From Siphonodentalium dalli (lineage: Eukaryota; Mollusca; Scaphopoda; Gadilida; Siphonodentaliidae), in assembly GCA_032622095.1 (NCBI GenBank), contig CP136069.1, forward strand, positions 82,174,958-82,238,957: 64,000 nt of DNA, read 5' to 3'. Numbering within the stretch: the stretch's first letter is position 1; each line of letters opens with the position of its first letter. The position numbers and the translations under genes are program-made. Shown here piece after piece: positions 42,785-56,440 of the stretch. The notes beneath the pieces were generated by a model that saw nothing but the letters and a program-made list of their open reading frames with translations, was not told the origin of the DNA and made no database searches.

Positions 42785-45700
42785 ACTTTTCGTTACTAAA
42801 TCGGCTGCCGTATCCTGAGTCATGGTGGAAACCCGGGAATCCTTGTATTTTCGTGCGGTGCCATCCCGCGGGCAACTATAGGAAAGTCACGCGACCATGC
42901 AGCCCCTTCCAAATTTTCTAAAATTGGGCTGAAGTCGTGCATGGGGTGTCAAAATAGCACTTTTCGTTACTAAATCGACTGCCGTATCCTGAGTCATGGT
43001 GGCCACCCGGGAATTCTTGTATTTTCGTGCGGTGCCACCCCGCGGGCAACTATATCAAAGTCACGCGACCATGCACCCCCTTCCAAATTTTCTAAAATTG
43101 GGCTGAAGTCGTGCATGGGGTGTCAAAATAGCACTTTTCGTTACTAAATCGGCTGCCGTATCCTGAGTCATGGTGGCCACCCGGGAATTCTTGTATTTTC
43201 GTGCGGTGCCACCCCGCGGGCAACTATAGGAAAGTCACGCGACCATGCAACCCCTTCCAAATTTTCTAAAATTGGGCTGAAGTCGTGCATGGGATGTCAA
43301 AATTGGACTTTTCGTTACTAAATCGGCTGCCGTATCCTTAGTCATGGTTGCCACCTGGGAATTATTGTATTTTCGTGCGGTGCCACCCCGCGGGCAAATA
43401 TATCAAAGTCATGCGACCATGCACCCCCTTCCAAATTTTCTAAAATTGGGCTGAAGTCGTGCATGGGGTGTCAAAATAGCAATTTCCGTTACTAAATCGG
43501 CTGCCGTATCCTGAGTCATGGTGGTCACCCGGGAATTCTTGTATTTTCGTGCGGTGCCACCCCGCGGGCAACTATTGGAAAGTCACGCGACCATGCACCC
43601 CCTTGCAAATTTTCTAAAATTGGGCTGAAGTCGTGCATGGGGTGTCAAAATTGGACTTTTCGTTACTAAATCGGCTGCCGTATCCTGAGTCATGACGGCC
43701 ACCTGGGAATTCTTGTATTTTCGTGCGGTGCCACCCCGCGGGCAACTATATCAAAGTCACGCGACCATGCACCCCCTTCCAAATTTTCTAAAATTGGGCT
43801 GAAGTCGTGCATGGGGTGTCAAAATTGGACTTTTCGTTACTAAATCGGCTGCCGTATCCTGAGTCATGGTGGCCACCTGGGAATTCTTGTATTTTCGTGC
43901 GGTGCCACCCCGCGGGCAACTATATCAAAGTCACGCGACCATGCACCCCCTTCCAAATTTTCTAAAATTGGGCTGAAGTCGTGCATGGGGTGTCAAAATT
44001 GGACTTTTCGTTACTAAATCGGCTGCCGTATACTGAGTCATGGTGGCCACCCGGGAATTCTTGTATTTTCGTGCGGTGCCACCCCGCGGGCAACTATATC
44101 AAAGTCACGCGACCATGCACCCCCTTCCAAATTTTCTAAAATTGGGCTGAAGTCGTGCATGGGGTGTCAAAATTGGACTTTTCGTTACTAAATCGGCTGC
44201 CGTATCCTGAGTCATGGCGGCCACCTGGGAATTCTTGTATTTTCGTGCGGTGCCACCCCGCGGGCAACTATATCAAAGTCACGCGACCATGCACCCCATT
44301 CCAAATTTTCTAAAATTGGGCTGAAGTCGTGCATGGGGTGTCAAAATTGGACTTTTCGTTACTAAATCGGCCGCCGTATCCTGAGTCATGGTGGCCACCC
44401 AGGAATTCTTGTATTTTCGTGCGGTGCCACCCCGTGGGCAACTATAGCAAAGTCACGCGACCATGCACCCCCTTCCAAATTTTCTAAAATTGGGCTGAAG
44501 TCGTGCATGGGGTGTCAAAATTTGACTTTTCGTTACTAAATCGGCTGCGTAGCCAGAGTCATGGTGGCCACCCGGGAATCCTTGTATTTTCGTGCGGTGC
44601 CACCCCGCGGGCAACTATAGCAAAGTCACTCGACCATGCACCCCCTTCCAAATTTTCTAAAATTGGGCTGAAGTCGTGCATGGGGTGTCAAAATAGCACT
44701 TTTCGTTACTAAATCGGCTGCCGTATCCTTAGTCATGGTTGCCACCTGGGAATTATTGTATTTTCGTGCGGTGCCACCCCGCGGGCAAATATATCAAAGT
44801 CACGCGACCATGCACCCCCTTCCAAATTTTCTAAAATTGGGCTGAAGTCGTGCATGGGGTGTCAAAATAGCAATTTCCGTTACTAAATCGGCTGCCGTAT
44901 CCTGAGTCATGGTGGTCACCCGGGAATTCTTGTATTTTCGTGCGGTGCCACCCCGCGGGCAACTATATCAAAGTCACGCGACCATGCACCCCCTTCCAAA
45001 TTTTCTAAAATTGGGCTGAAGTCGTGCATGGGGTGTCAAAATTGGACTTTCGTTACTAAATCGGCTGCCGTATCATGAGTCATGGCGGCCACCTGGGAAT
45101 TCTTGTATTTTCGTGCGGTGCCACCCCGCGGGCAACTATATCAAAGTCACGCGACCATGCACCCCCTTCCAAATTTTCTAAAATTGGGCTGAAGTCGTGC
45201 ATGGGGTGTCAAAATTGGACTTTTCGTTACTAAATCGGCTGCCGTATCCTGAGTCATGGCGGCCACCCGGGAATTCTTGTATTTTCGTGCGGTGCCACCC
45301 CGCGGGCAACTATATCAAAGTCACGCGACCATGCACCCCCTTCCAAATTTTCTAAAATTGGGCTGAAGTCGTGCATGGGGTGTCAAAATTGGACTTTTCG
45401 TTACTAAATCGGCTGCCGTATCCTGAGTCATGTTGGCCACCTGGGAATTCTTGTATTTTCGTGCGGTGCCACCCCGCGGGCAACTATATCAAAGTCACGC
45501 GACCATGCACCCCATTCCAAATTTTCTAAAATTGGGCTGAAGTCGTGCATGGGGTGTCAAAATTGGACTTTTCGTTACTAAATCGGCCGCCGTATCCTGA
45601 GTCATGGTGGCCACCTGGGAATTCTTGTATTTTCGTGCGGTGACACCCCGTGGGCAACTATAGCAAAGTCACGCGACCATGCACCCCCTTCCAAATTTTC

Positions 45701-48700
45701 TAAAATTGGGCTGAAGTCGTGCATGGGGTGTCAAAATTGGACTTTTCGTTACTAAATCGGCTGCGTAGCCAGAGTCATGGTGGCCACCCGGGAATCCTTG
45801 TATTTTCGTGCGGTGCCACCCCGCGGGCAACTATAGCAAAGTCACTCGACCATGCACCCCCTTTCAAATTTTCTAAAATTGGGCTGAAGTCGTGCATGGG
45901 GTGTCAAAATAGCACTTTTCGTTACTAAATCGACTGCCGTATCCTGAGTCATGGTGGCCACCCGGGAATTTGTGTATTTTCGTGCGGTGCCACCCCGCGG
46001 GCAACTATATCAAAGTCACGCGACCATGCACCCCCTTCCAAATTTTCTAAAATTGGGCTGAAGTCGTGCATGGGGTGTCAAAATAGCACTTTTCGTTACT
46101 AAATCGGCTGCCGTATCCTTAGTCATGGTTGCCACCTGGGAATTATTGTATTTTCGTGCGGTGCCACCCCGCGGGCAACTATATCAAAGTCACGCGACCA
46201 TGCACCCCCTTCCAAATTTTCTAAAATTAGGCTGAAGTCGTGCATGGGGTGTCAAAATTGGACTTTTCGTTACTAAATCGGCTGCCGTATACTGAGTCAT
46301 GGTGGCCACCCGGGAATTCTTGTATTTTCGTGCGGTGCCACCCCGCGGGCAACTATATCAAAGTCACGCGACCATGCACCCCCTTCCAAATTTTCTAAAA
46401 TTGGGCTGAAGTCGTGCATGGGGTGTCAAAATTGGACTTTTCGTTACTAAATCGGCTGCCGTATCCTGAGTCATGGCGGCCACCTGGGAATTCTTGTATT
46501 TTCGTGCGGTGCCACCCCGCGGGCAACTATATCAAAGTCACGCGACCATGCACCCCATTCCAAATTTTCTAAAATTGGGCTGAAGTCGTGCATGGGGTGT
46601 CAAAATTGGACTTTTCGTTACTAAATCGGCCGCCGTATCCTGAGTCATGGTGGCCACCCAGGAATTCTTGTATTTTCGTGCGGTGCCACCCCGTGGGCAA
46701 CTATAGCAAAGTCACGCGACCATGCACCCCCTTCCAAATTTTCTAAAATTGGGCTGAAGTCGTGCATGGGGTGTCAAAATTTGACTTTTCGTTACTAAAT
46801 CGGCTGCGTAGCCAGAGTCATGGTGGCCACCCGGGAATCCTTGTATTTTCGTGCGGTGCCACCCCGCGGGCAACTATAGCAAAGTCACTCGACCATGCAC
46901 CCCCTTCCAAATTTTCTAAAATTGGGCTGAAGTCGTGCATGGGGTGTCAAAATAGCACTTTTCGTTACTAAATCGGCTGCCGTATCCTTAGTCATGGTTG
47001 CCACCTGGGAATTATTGTATTTTCGTGCGGTGCCACCCCGCGGGCAAATATATCAAAGTCACGCGACCATGCACCCCCTTCCAAATTTTCTAAAATTGGG
47101 CTGAAGTCGTGCATGGGGTGTCAAAATAGCAATTTCCGTTACTAAATCGGCTGCCGTATCCTGAGTCATGGTGGTCACCCGGGAATTCTTGTATTTTCGT
47201 GCGGTGCCACCCCGCGGGCAACTATATCAAAGTCACGCGACCATGCACCCCCTTCCAAATTTTCTAAAATTGGGCTGAAGTCGTGCATGGGGTGTCAAAA
47301 TTGGACTTTTCGTTACTAAATCGGCTGCCGTATCATGAGTCATGGCGGCCACCTGGGAATTCTTGTATTTTCGTGCGGTGCCACCCCGCGGGCAACTATA
47401 TCAAAGTCACGCGACCATGCACCCCCTTCCAAATTTTCTAAAATTGGGCTGAAGTCGTGCATGGGGTGTCAAAATTGGACTTTTCGTTACTAAATCGGCT
47501 GCCGTATCCTGAGTCATGGCGGCCACCCGGGAATTCTTGTATTTTCGTGCGGTGCCACCCCGCGGGCAACTATATCAATGTCACGCGACCATGCACCCCC
47601 TTCCAAATTTTCTAAAATTGGGCTGAAGTCGTGCATGGGGTGTCAAAATTGGACTTTGCGTTACTAAATCGGCTGCCGTATCCTGAGTCATGTTGGCCAC
47701 CTGGGAATTCTTGTATTTTCGTGCGGTGCCACCCCGCGGGCAACTATATCAAAGTCACGCGACCATGCACCCCATTCCAAATTTTCTAAAATTGGGCTGA
47801 AGTCGTGCATGGGGTGTCAAAATTGGACTTTTCGTTACTAAATCGGCCGCCGTATCCTGAGTCATGGTGGCCACCTGGGAATTCTTGTATTTTCGTGCGG
47901 TGACACCCCGTGGGCAACTATAGCAAAGTCACGCGACCATGCACCCCCTTCCAAATTTTCTAAAATTGGGCTGAAGTCGTGCATGGGGTGTCAAAATTGG
48001 ACTTTTCGTTACTAAATCGGCTGCGTAGCCAGAGTCATGGTGGCCACCCGGGAATCCTTGTATTTTCGTGCGGTGCCACCCCGCGGGCAACTATAGCAAA
48101 GTCACTCGACCATGCACCCCCTTTCAAATTTTCTAAAATTGGGCTGAAGTCGTGCATGGGGTGTCAAAATAGCACTTTTCGTTACTAAATCGACTGCCGT
48201 ATCCTGAGTCATGGTGGCCACCCGGGAATTTGTGTATTTTCGTGCGGTGCCACCCCGCGGGCAACTATATCAAAGTCACGCGACCATGCACCCCCTTCCA
48301 AATTTTCTAAAATTGGGCTGAAGTCGTGCATGGGGTGTCAAAATAGCACTTTTCGTTACTAAATCGGCTGCCGTATCCTTAGTCATGGTTGCCACCTGGG
48401 AATTATTGTATTTTCGTGCGGTGCCACCCCGCGGGCAAATATATCAAAGTCACGCGACCATGCACCCCCTTCCAAAGTTTCTAAAATTGGGCTGAAGTCG
48501 TGCATGGGGTGTCAAAATAGCAATTTCCGTTACTAAATCGGCTGCCGTATCCTGAGTCATGGTGGCCACCCGGGAATTCTTGTATTTTCGTGCGGTGCCA
48601 CCCCGCGGGCAACTATATCAAAGTCACGCGACCATGCACCCCCTTCCAAATTTTCTAAAATTGGGCTGAAGTCGTGCATGGGGTGTCAAAATAGCACTTT

Positions 48701-48886
48701 TCGTTACTAAATCGGCTGCCGTATCCTTAGTCATGGTTGCCACCTGGGAATTATTGTATTTTCGTGCGGTGCCACCCCGCGGGCAAATATATCAAAGTCC
48801 CGCGACCATGCACCCCCTTGCAAATTTTCTAAAATTGGGCTGAAGTCGTGCATGGGGTGTCAAAATTGGACTTTTCGTTACTAAAT
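42785..48886 (+). repeat. 174-bp satellite array, plus-orientation arm (about 35 units)
   Basis: Unit starts are exactly 174 bp apart where measured (cgttactaaa at 42791, 42965, 43139, 43313). Each unit runs cttttcgttactaaatcggc, cgtatcctgagtcatgg, cacccgggaattcttg, gtgcggtgccaccccgcggg, tcacgcgaccatgcaccccc, ctaaaattgggctgaagtcg. Units differ by a few substitutions and fall into variants such as 'aaaattggac', 'aaaatagcac' and 'aaaatagcaatttcc'. It is GC-richer and more CpG-rich than its surroundings. The repeated 69-codon frames are a by-product of the unit. Confidence 0.97.
44330..48270 (+). repeat. Higher-order duplication in the plus arm, period about 2260 bp
   Basis: Distinctive units recur in the same order at spacing 2259-2260 bp, which is 13 units: frames at 44503 and 46762 encode identical peptides, as do those at 45719 and 47979. 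The shared variants include 'gctgcgtagccagagtc' and 'gtgacaccccgtggg'. The duplicated stretch is therefore about 2 kb or longer. Confidence 0.85.
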
Positions 48887-51800
48887 TTGCAAGGGGGTGC
48901 ATAGTCGCGTGACTTTCCTATAGTTGCCCGCGGGGTGGCACCGCACGAAAATACAAGGATTCCCGGGTTGCCACCATGACTCAGGATACGGCAGCCGATT
49001 TAGTAACGAAAATTGCTATTTTGACACCCCATGCACGACTTCAGCCCAATTTTAGAAAATTTGGAAGGGGCTGCATGGTCGCGTGACTTTCCTATAGTTG
49101 CCCGCGGGGTGGCACCGCACGAAAATACAATGATTCCCGGGTTGCCACCATGACTCAGGATACGGCAGCCGATTTAGTAACGAAAAGTGCTATTTTGACA
49201 CCCCATGCACGACTTCAGCCCAATTTTAGAAAATTTGGAAGGGTCTGCATGGTCGCGTGACTTTCCTATAGTTGCCTGCGGGGTGGCACCGCACGAAAAT
49301 ACAAGGATTCCCGGGTTGCCACCATGACTCAGGATACGGCAGCCGATTTAGTAACGAAAATTGCTATTTTGACACCCCATGCACGACTTCAGCCCAATTT
49401 TAGAAAATTTGGAAGGGGCTGCATGGTCGCGTGACGTTCCTATAGTTGCCCGCGGGGTGGCACCGCACGAAAATATAAGGATTCCCGGGTTGCCACCATG
49501 ACTCAGGATACGGCAGCCGATTTAGTAACGAAAATTGCTATTTTGACACCCCATGCACGACTTCAGCCCAATTTTAGAAAATTTGGAAGGGGCTGCATGG
49601 TCGCGTGACTTTCCTATAGTTGCCCGCGGGGTGGCACCGAACGAAAATACAAGGATTCCCGGGTTTCCACCATGACTCAGGATACGCAGCCGATTTAGTA
49701 ACGAAAATTGCTATTTTGACACCCCATGCACGACTTCAGCCCAATTTTAGAAAATTTGGAAGGGGCTGCATGGTCGCGTGAATTTCCTATAGTTGCCCGC
49801 GGGGAGGCACCGCACGAAAATACAAGGATTCCCGGGTTGCCACCATGACTCAGGATACGGCAGCCGATTTAGTAACGAAAAGTGCTATTTTGACACCCCA
49901 TGCACGACTTCAGCCCAATTTTAGAAAATTTGGAAGGGGCTGCATGGTCGCGTGACTTTCCTATAGTTGCCCGCGGGGTGGCACCGCACGAAAATACAAG
50001 GATTCCCGGGTGGCCACCATGACTCAGGATACGGCAGCCGATTTAGTAACGAAAATTGCTATTTTGACACCCCATGCACGACTTCAGCCCAATTTTAGAA
50101 AATTTGGAAGGGGCTGCATGGTCGCGTGACTTTCCTATAGTTGCCCGCGGGGTGGCACCGCACGAAAATACAAGGATTCCCGAGTTGCCACCATGACTCA
50201 GGATACGGCAGCCGATTTAGTAACGAAAAGTGCTATTTTGACACCCCATGCACGACTTCAGCCCAATTTTAGAAAATATGGAAGGGTCTGCATGGTCGCG
50301 TGACTTTCCTATAGTTGCCCGCGGGGTGGCACCGCACGAAAATACAAGGATTCCCTGGTGGCCACCATGACTCAGGATACGGCAGCCGATTTAGTAACGA
50401 AAATTGCTATTTTGACACCCCATGCACGACTTCAGCCCAATTTTAGAAAATCTGGAAGGGGCTGAATGGTCGCGTGACTTTCCTGTAGTTGCCCGCGGGG
50501 TGGCACCGCACGAAAATACAAGGATTCCCGGGTTGCCACCATGACTCAGGATACGGCAGCCGATTTAGTAACGAAAATTGCTATTTTGACACCCCATGCA
50601 CGACTTCAGCCCAATTTTAGAAAATTTGGAAGGGGCTGCATGGTCGCGTGACTTTCCTATAGTTGCCCGCGGGGTGGCACCGCACGAAAATACAAGGATT
50701 CTCGGGTTGCCACCATGACTCAGGATACGGCAGCCGATTTAGTAACGAAAATTGCTATTTTGACACCCCATGCACGACTTCAGCCCAATTTTAGAAAATT
50801 TGGAAGGGGCTGCATGGTCGCGTGACTTTCCTATAGTTGCCCGCGGGGTGGCACCGCACGAAAATACAAGCATTCCCGGGTTGCCACCATGACTCAGGAT
50901 ACGGCAGCCGATTTAGTAACGAAAATTGCTATTTTGACACCCCATGCACGACTTCAGCCCAATTTTAGAAAATTTGGAAGGGGCTGCATGGTCGCGTGAC
51001 ATTCCTGTAGTTGCCCGCGGGGTGGCACCGCACGAAAATACAAGGATTCCCGGGTTGCCACCATGACTCAGGATACGGCAGCCGATTTAGTAACGAAAAG
51101 TGCTATTTTGACACCCCATGCACGACTTCAGCCCAATTTTAGAAAATTTGGAAGGGTCTGCATGGTCGCGTGACTTTCCTATAGTTGCCCGCGGGGTGGC
51201 ACCGCACGAAAATATAAGGATTCCCTGGTTGCCACCATGACTCAGGATACGGCAGCCGATTTAGTAACGAAAAGTGCTATTTTGACACCCCATGCACGAC
51301 TTCAGCCCAATTTTAGAAAATTTGGAAGGGGCTGCATGGTCGCGTGACTTTCATATAGTTGCCCGCGGGGTGGCACCGCACGAAAATACAAGGATTCCCT
51401 GGTTGCCACCATGACTCAGGATACGGCAGCCGATTTAGTAACGAAAAGTGCTATTTTGACACCCCATGCACGACTTCAGCCCAATTTTAGAAAATTTGGA
51501 AGGGTCTGCATGGTCGCGTGACTTTCCTATAGTTGCCCGTGGGGGGGGGGGGGGGCACCGCACGAAAATACAAGGATTCCCGGGTTGCCACCATGACTCA
51601 GGATACGGCAGCCGATTTAGTAACGAAAAGTGCTATTTTGACACCCCATGCACGACTTCAGCCCAATTTTAGAAAATTTGGAAGGGGCTGCATGGTCGCG
51701 TGACTTTCCTATAGGTGCCCGCGTGGTGGCACCGCACGAAAATACAAGAATTCCCAGGTGGCCACCATGACTCAGGATACGGCAGCCGATTTAGTAACGA

Positions 51801-54800
51801 AAAGTCCAATTTTGACACCCCATGCACGACTTCAGCCCAATTTTAGAAAATTTGGAAGGGGGTGCATGGTCGCGTGACTTTGATATAGTTGCCCGCGGGG
51901 TGGCACCGCACGAAAATACAAGAATTCCCAGGTGGCCACCATGACTCAGGATACGGCAGCCGATGTAGTAACGAAAAGTCCAATTTTGACACCCCATGCA
52001 CGACTTCAGCCCAATTTTAGAAAATTTGGAAGGGGGTGCAAGGTCGCGTGACTTTGCAATAGTTGCCCGCGGGTTGGCACCGCACGAAAATACAAGAATT
52101 CCTGGGTGGCCACCATGACTCAGGATACGGCGGCCGATTTAGTAACGAAAAGTCCAATTTTGACACCCCATGCACGACTTCAGCCCAATTTTTGAAAATG
52201 TGGAATGGGGTGCATGGTCGCGTGACTTTGATATAGTTGCCCGCGGGGTGGCACCGCACGAAAATACAAGAATTCCCAGGTGGCCAACATGACTCAGGAT
52301 ACGGCAGCCGATTTAGTAACGAAAAGTCCAATTTTGACACCCCATGCACGACTTCAGCCCAATTTTAGAAAATTTGGAAGGGGGTGCATGGTCGCGTGAC
52401 TTTGATGTAGTTGCCCGAGGGGTGGCACCGCACGAAAATACAAGAATTCCCAGGTGGCCACCATGACTCAGGATACGGCAGCCGATTTAGTAACGAAAAG
52501 TCCAATTTTGACACCCCATGCACGACTTCAGCCCAATTTTAGAAAATTTGGAAGGGGCTGCATGGTCGCGTGACTTTCGTATAGGTGCCCGCGTGGTGGC
52601 ACCGCACGAAAATACAAGAATTCCCAGGTGGCCACCATGACTCAGGATACGGCAGCCGATTTAGTAACGAAAAGTCCAATTTTGACACCCCATGCACGAC
52701 TTCAGCCCAATTTTAGAAAATTTGGAAGGGGGTGCATGGTCGCGTGACTTTGATATAGTTGCCCGCGGGGTGGCACCGCACGAAAATACAAGAATTCCCA
52801 GGTGGCCACCATGACTCAGGATACGGCAGCCGATGTAGTAACGAAAAGTCCAATTTTGACACCCCATGCACGACTTCAGCCCAATTTTAGAAAATTTGGA
52901 AGGGGGTGCAAGGTCGCGTGACTTTGCAATAGTTGCCCGCGGGTTGGCACCGCACGAAAATACAAGAATTCCTGGGTGGCCACCATGACTCAGGATACGG
53001 CGGCCGATTTAGTAACGAAAAGTCCAATTTTGACACCCCATGCACGACTTCAGCCCAATTTTTGAAAATGTGGAATGGGGTGCATGGTCGCGTGACTTTG
53101 ATATAGTTGCCCGCGGGGTGGCACCGCACGAAAATACAAGAATTCCCAGGTGGCCAACATGACTCAGGATACGGCAGCCGATTTAGTAACGAAAAGTCCA
53201 ATTTTGACACCCCATGCACGACTTCAGCCCAATTTTAGAAAATTTGGAAGGGGGTGCATGGTCGCGTGACTTTGATGTAGTTGCCCGAGGGGTGGCACCG
53301 CACGAAAATACAAGAATTCCCAGGTGGCCACCATGACTCAGGATACGGCAGCCGATTTAGTAACGAAAAGTCCAATTTTGACACCCCATGCACGACTTCA
53401 GCCCAATTTTAGAAAATTTGGAAGGGGCTGCATGGTCGCGTGACTTTCGTATAGTTGCCCGCGGGATGGCACCGCTCGAAAATACAAGGATTCCCGGGTT
53501 TCCACCATGACTCAGGATACGGCAGCCGATTTAGTAACGAAAAGTCCAATTTTGACACCCATGCACGACTTCAGCCCAATTTTAGAAAATTTGGAAGGGG
53601 GTGCATGGTCGCGTGACTTTGCTATAGTTGCCCGCGGGGTGGCACCGCACGAAAATACAAGAATTCCTGGGTGGCCACCATGACTCAGGATACGGCGGCC
53701 GATTTAGTAACGAAAAGTCCAATTTTGACACCCCATGCACGACTTCAGCCCAATTTTAGAAAATTTGCAAGGGGGTGCATGGTCGCGTGACTTTCCTATA
53801 GTTGCCCGCGGGGTGGCACCGCACGAAAATACAAGAATTCCCGGGTGGCCACCATGACTCAGGATACGGCAGCCGATTTAGTAACGGAAATTGCTATTTT
53901 GACACCCCATGCACGACTTCAGCCCAATTTTAGAAAATTTGGAAGGGGGTGCATGGTCGCGTGACTTTGATATATTTGCCCGCGGGGTGGCACCGCACGA
54001 AAATACAATAATTCCCAGGTGGCAACCATGACTAAGGATACGGCAGCCGATTTAGTAACGAAAAGTCCAATTTTGACATCCCATGCACGACTTCAGCCCA
54101 ATTTTAGAAAATTTGCAAGGGGGTGCATGGTCGCGTGACTTTGCTATAGTTGCCCGCGGGGTGGCACCGCACGAAAATACAAGAATTCCCGGGTGGCCAC
54201 CATGACTCAGGATACGGCAGCCGATTTAGTAACGAAAAGTCCAATTTTGACACCCCATGCACGACTTCAGCCCAATTTTAGAAAATTTGGAAGGGGGTGC
54301 ATGGTCGCGTGACTTTGATATAGTTGCCCGCGGGGTGGCACCGCACGAAAATACAAGAATTCCCGGGTGGCCACCATGACTCAGGATACGGCGGCCGATT
54401 TAGTAACAAAAAGTCCAATTTTGACACCCCTTGCACGACTTCAGCCCAATTTTAGAAAATTTGGAAGGGGGTGCATGATCGCGTGATTTTCTTATAGTTG
54501 CCCGCGGGGTGGCACCGCACGAAAATACAAGAATTTCCGGGTGGCCACCATGACTCAGGATACGGCAGCCGATTTAGTAACGAAAAGTCCAATTTTGACA
54601 CCCCATGCACGACTTCAGCCCAATTTTAGAAAATTTGGAAGGGGGTGCATGGTCGCGTGACTTTGATATAGTTGCCCGCGGGGTGGCTCCGCACGAAAAT
54701 ACAAGAATTCCCAGGTGGCCACCATGACTCAGGATACGGCAGCCGATTTAGTGACGAAAAGTCCAATTTTGACACCCCATGCACGACTTCAGCCCAATTT

Positions 54801-56440
54801 TTGAAAATTTGCAAGGGGGTGCATGGTCGCGTGACTTTGCTATAGTTGCCCGCGGGGTGGCACCGCACGAAAATACAAGAATTCCCGGGTGGCCACCATG
54901 ACTCGGGATACGGCAGCCGATTTAGTAACGAAAAGTCCAATTTTGACACCCCATGCACGACTTCGGCCCAATTTTAGAAAATTTGGAAGGGGGTGCTTGG
55001 TCGCATGACTTTGATATAGTTGCCCGCAGGGTGGCACCGCACGAAAATACAAGAATTCCCAGGTGGCCACCATGACTCAGGATACGGCAGCCGATTTAGT
55101 AACGAAAAGTCCAATTTTGACACCCCTTGCACGACTTCAGCCCAATTTTAGAAAATTTGGAAAGGGGTGCATGGTCGCGTGACTTTGATATAGTTGCCCG
55201 CGGGGTGGCACCGCACGAAAATACAAGAATTCCCAGGTGGCCGCCATGACTCAGGATACGGCAGCCGATTTAGTAACGAAAAGTCCAATTTTGACACCCC
55301 ATGCACGACTTCAGCCCAATTTTAGAAAATTTGCAAGGGGGTGCATGGTCGCGTGACTTACCTATAGTTGCCCGCGGGGTGGCACCGCACGAAAATACAA
55401 GAATTCCCGGGTGACCACCATGACTCAGGATACGGCAGCCGATTTAGTAACGGAAATTGCTATTTTGACACCCCATGCACGACTTCAGCCCAATTTTAGA
55501 AAATTTGGAAGGGGGTGCATGGTCGCGTGACTTTGATATATTTGCCCGCGGGGTGGCACCGCACGAAAATACAATAATTCCCAGGTGGCAACCATGACTA
55601 AGGATACGGCAGCCGATTTAGTAACGAAAAGTCCAATTTTGACATCCCATGCACGACTTCAGCCCAATTTTAGAAAATTTGGAAGGGGGTGCATGGTCGC
55701 GTGACTTTCCTATAGTTGCCCGCGGGGTGGCACCGCACGAAAATACAAGAATTCCCGGGTGGCCACCATGACTCAGGATACGGCAGGCGATTTAGTAACG
55801 AAAAGTGCTATTTTGACACCCCATGCACGACTTCAGCCCAATTTTAGAAAATTTGGAAGGGGGTGCATGGTCGCGTGACTTTGATATAGTTGCCCGCGGG
55901 GTGGCACCGCACGAAAATACAATAATTCCCGGGTGGCCACCATGACTCAGGATACGGCAGTCGATTTAGTAACGAAAAGTGCTATTTTGACACCCCATGC
56001 ACAACTTCAGCCCAATTTTAGAAAATTTGGAAGGGGGTGCATGGTCGCGTGACTTTGCTATAGTTGCCCGCAGGGTGGCACCGCACGAAAATACAAGGAT
56101 TCCCGGGTGGCCACCATGACTCTGGCTACGCAGCCGATTTAGTAACGGAAAGTGACTTTGCTATAGTTGCCCGCAGGGTGGCACCGCACGAAAATACAAG
56201 GATTCCCGGGTGGCAACCATGACTCTGGCTACGCAGCCGATTTAGTAACGGAAAGTCCAATTTTGACACCCCATGCACGACTTCAGCCCAATTTTAGAAA
56301 ATTTGGAAGGGGGTGCATGGTCGCGTGACTTTGATATAGTTGCCCGCGGGGTGGCACCGCACGAAAATACAAGGATTCCCGGGTGGCCACCATGACTCTG
56401 GCTACGCAGCCGATTTAGTAACGAAAAGTGTAATTTTAGG
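48883..56440 (-). repeat. 174-bp satellite array, minus-orientation arm (about 43 units)
   Basis: The same unit in reverse complement. The inner part (48890-51700) is dominated by the 'ggggctgcatggtcg ... ttcctatagttgcc ... aaggattcccgggttgcc' variant and the outer part (51700-56430) by the 'gggggtgcatggtcg ... tttgatatagttgcc ... aagaattcccaggtggcc' variant. A G-run expansion occurs near 51540-51556. The last two outer units carry the variant 'gactctggctacgcagcc' and one is shortened (near 56145). Confidence 0.97.
51690..53440 (-). repeat. Higher-order duplication in the minus arm, period 870 bp
   Basis: Five-unit blocks at about 51690-52560 and 52560-53430 are essentially identical. The frames at 51791 and 52661, and at 52017 and 52887, encode identical peptides 870 bp (5 x 174) apart, sharing private changes such as 'gatgtagtaacg', 'gcaaggtcgcg' and 'tttgaaaatgtggaatgg'. 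Confidence 0.9.

Noticed and set aside
42785-56440. Repeated 68-110-codon frames in the satellite, encoding near-identical peptides
   Set aside because: They follow from the 174-bp unit being a multiple of three with few stops in one frame. Units with small changes break them, and there is no start context or gene structure.
42785-56440. CRISPR array
   Set aside because: Whole 174-bp units are repeated with no unique spacers, and the DNA is clearly eukaryotic.
42785-56440. Ordinary centromeric or pericentromeric satellite
   Set aside because: The array is bounded by unique inverted ends and a 9-bp target duplication within a MITE, which a simple satellite block would not have.
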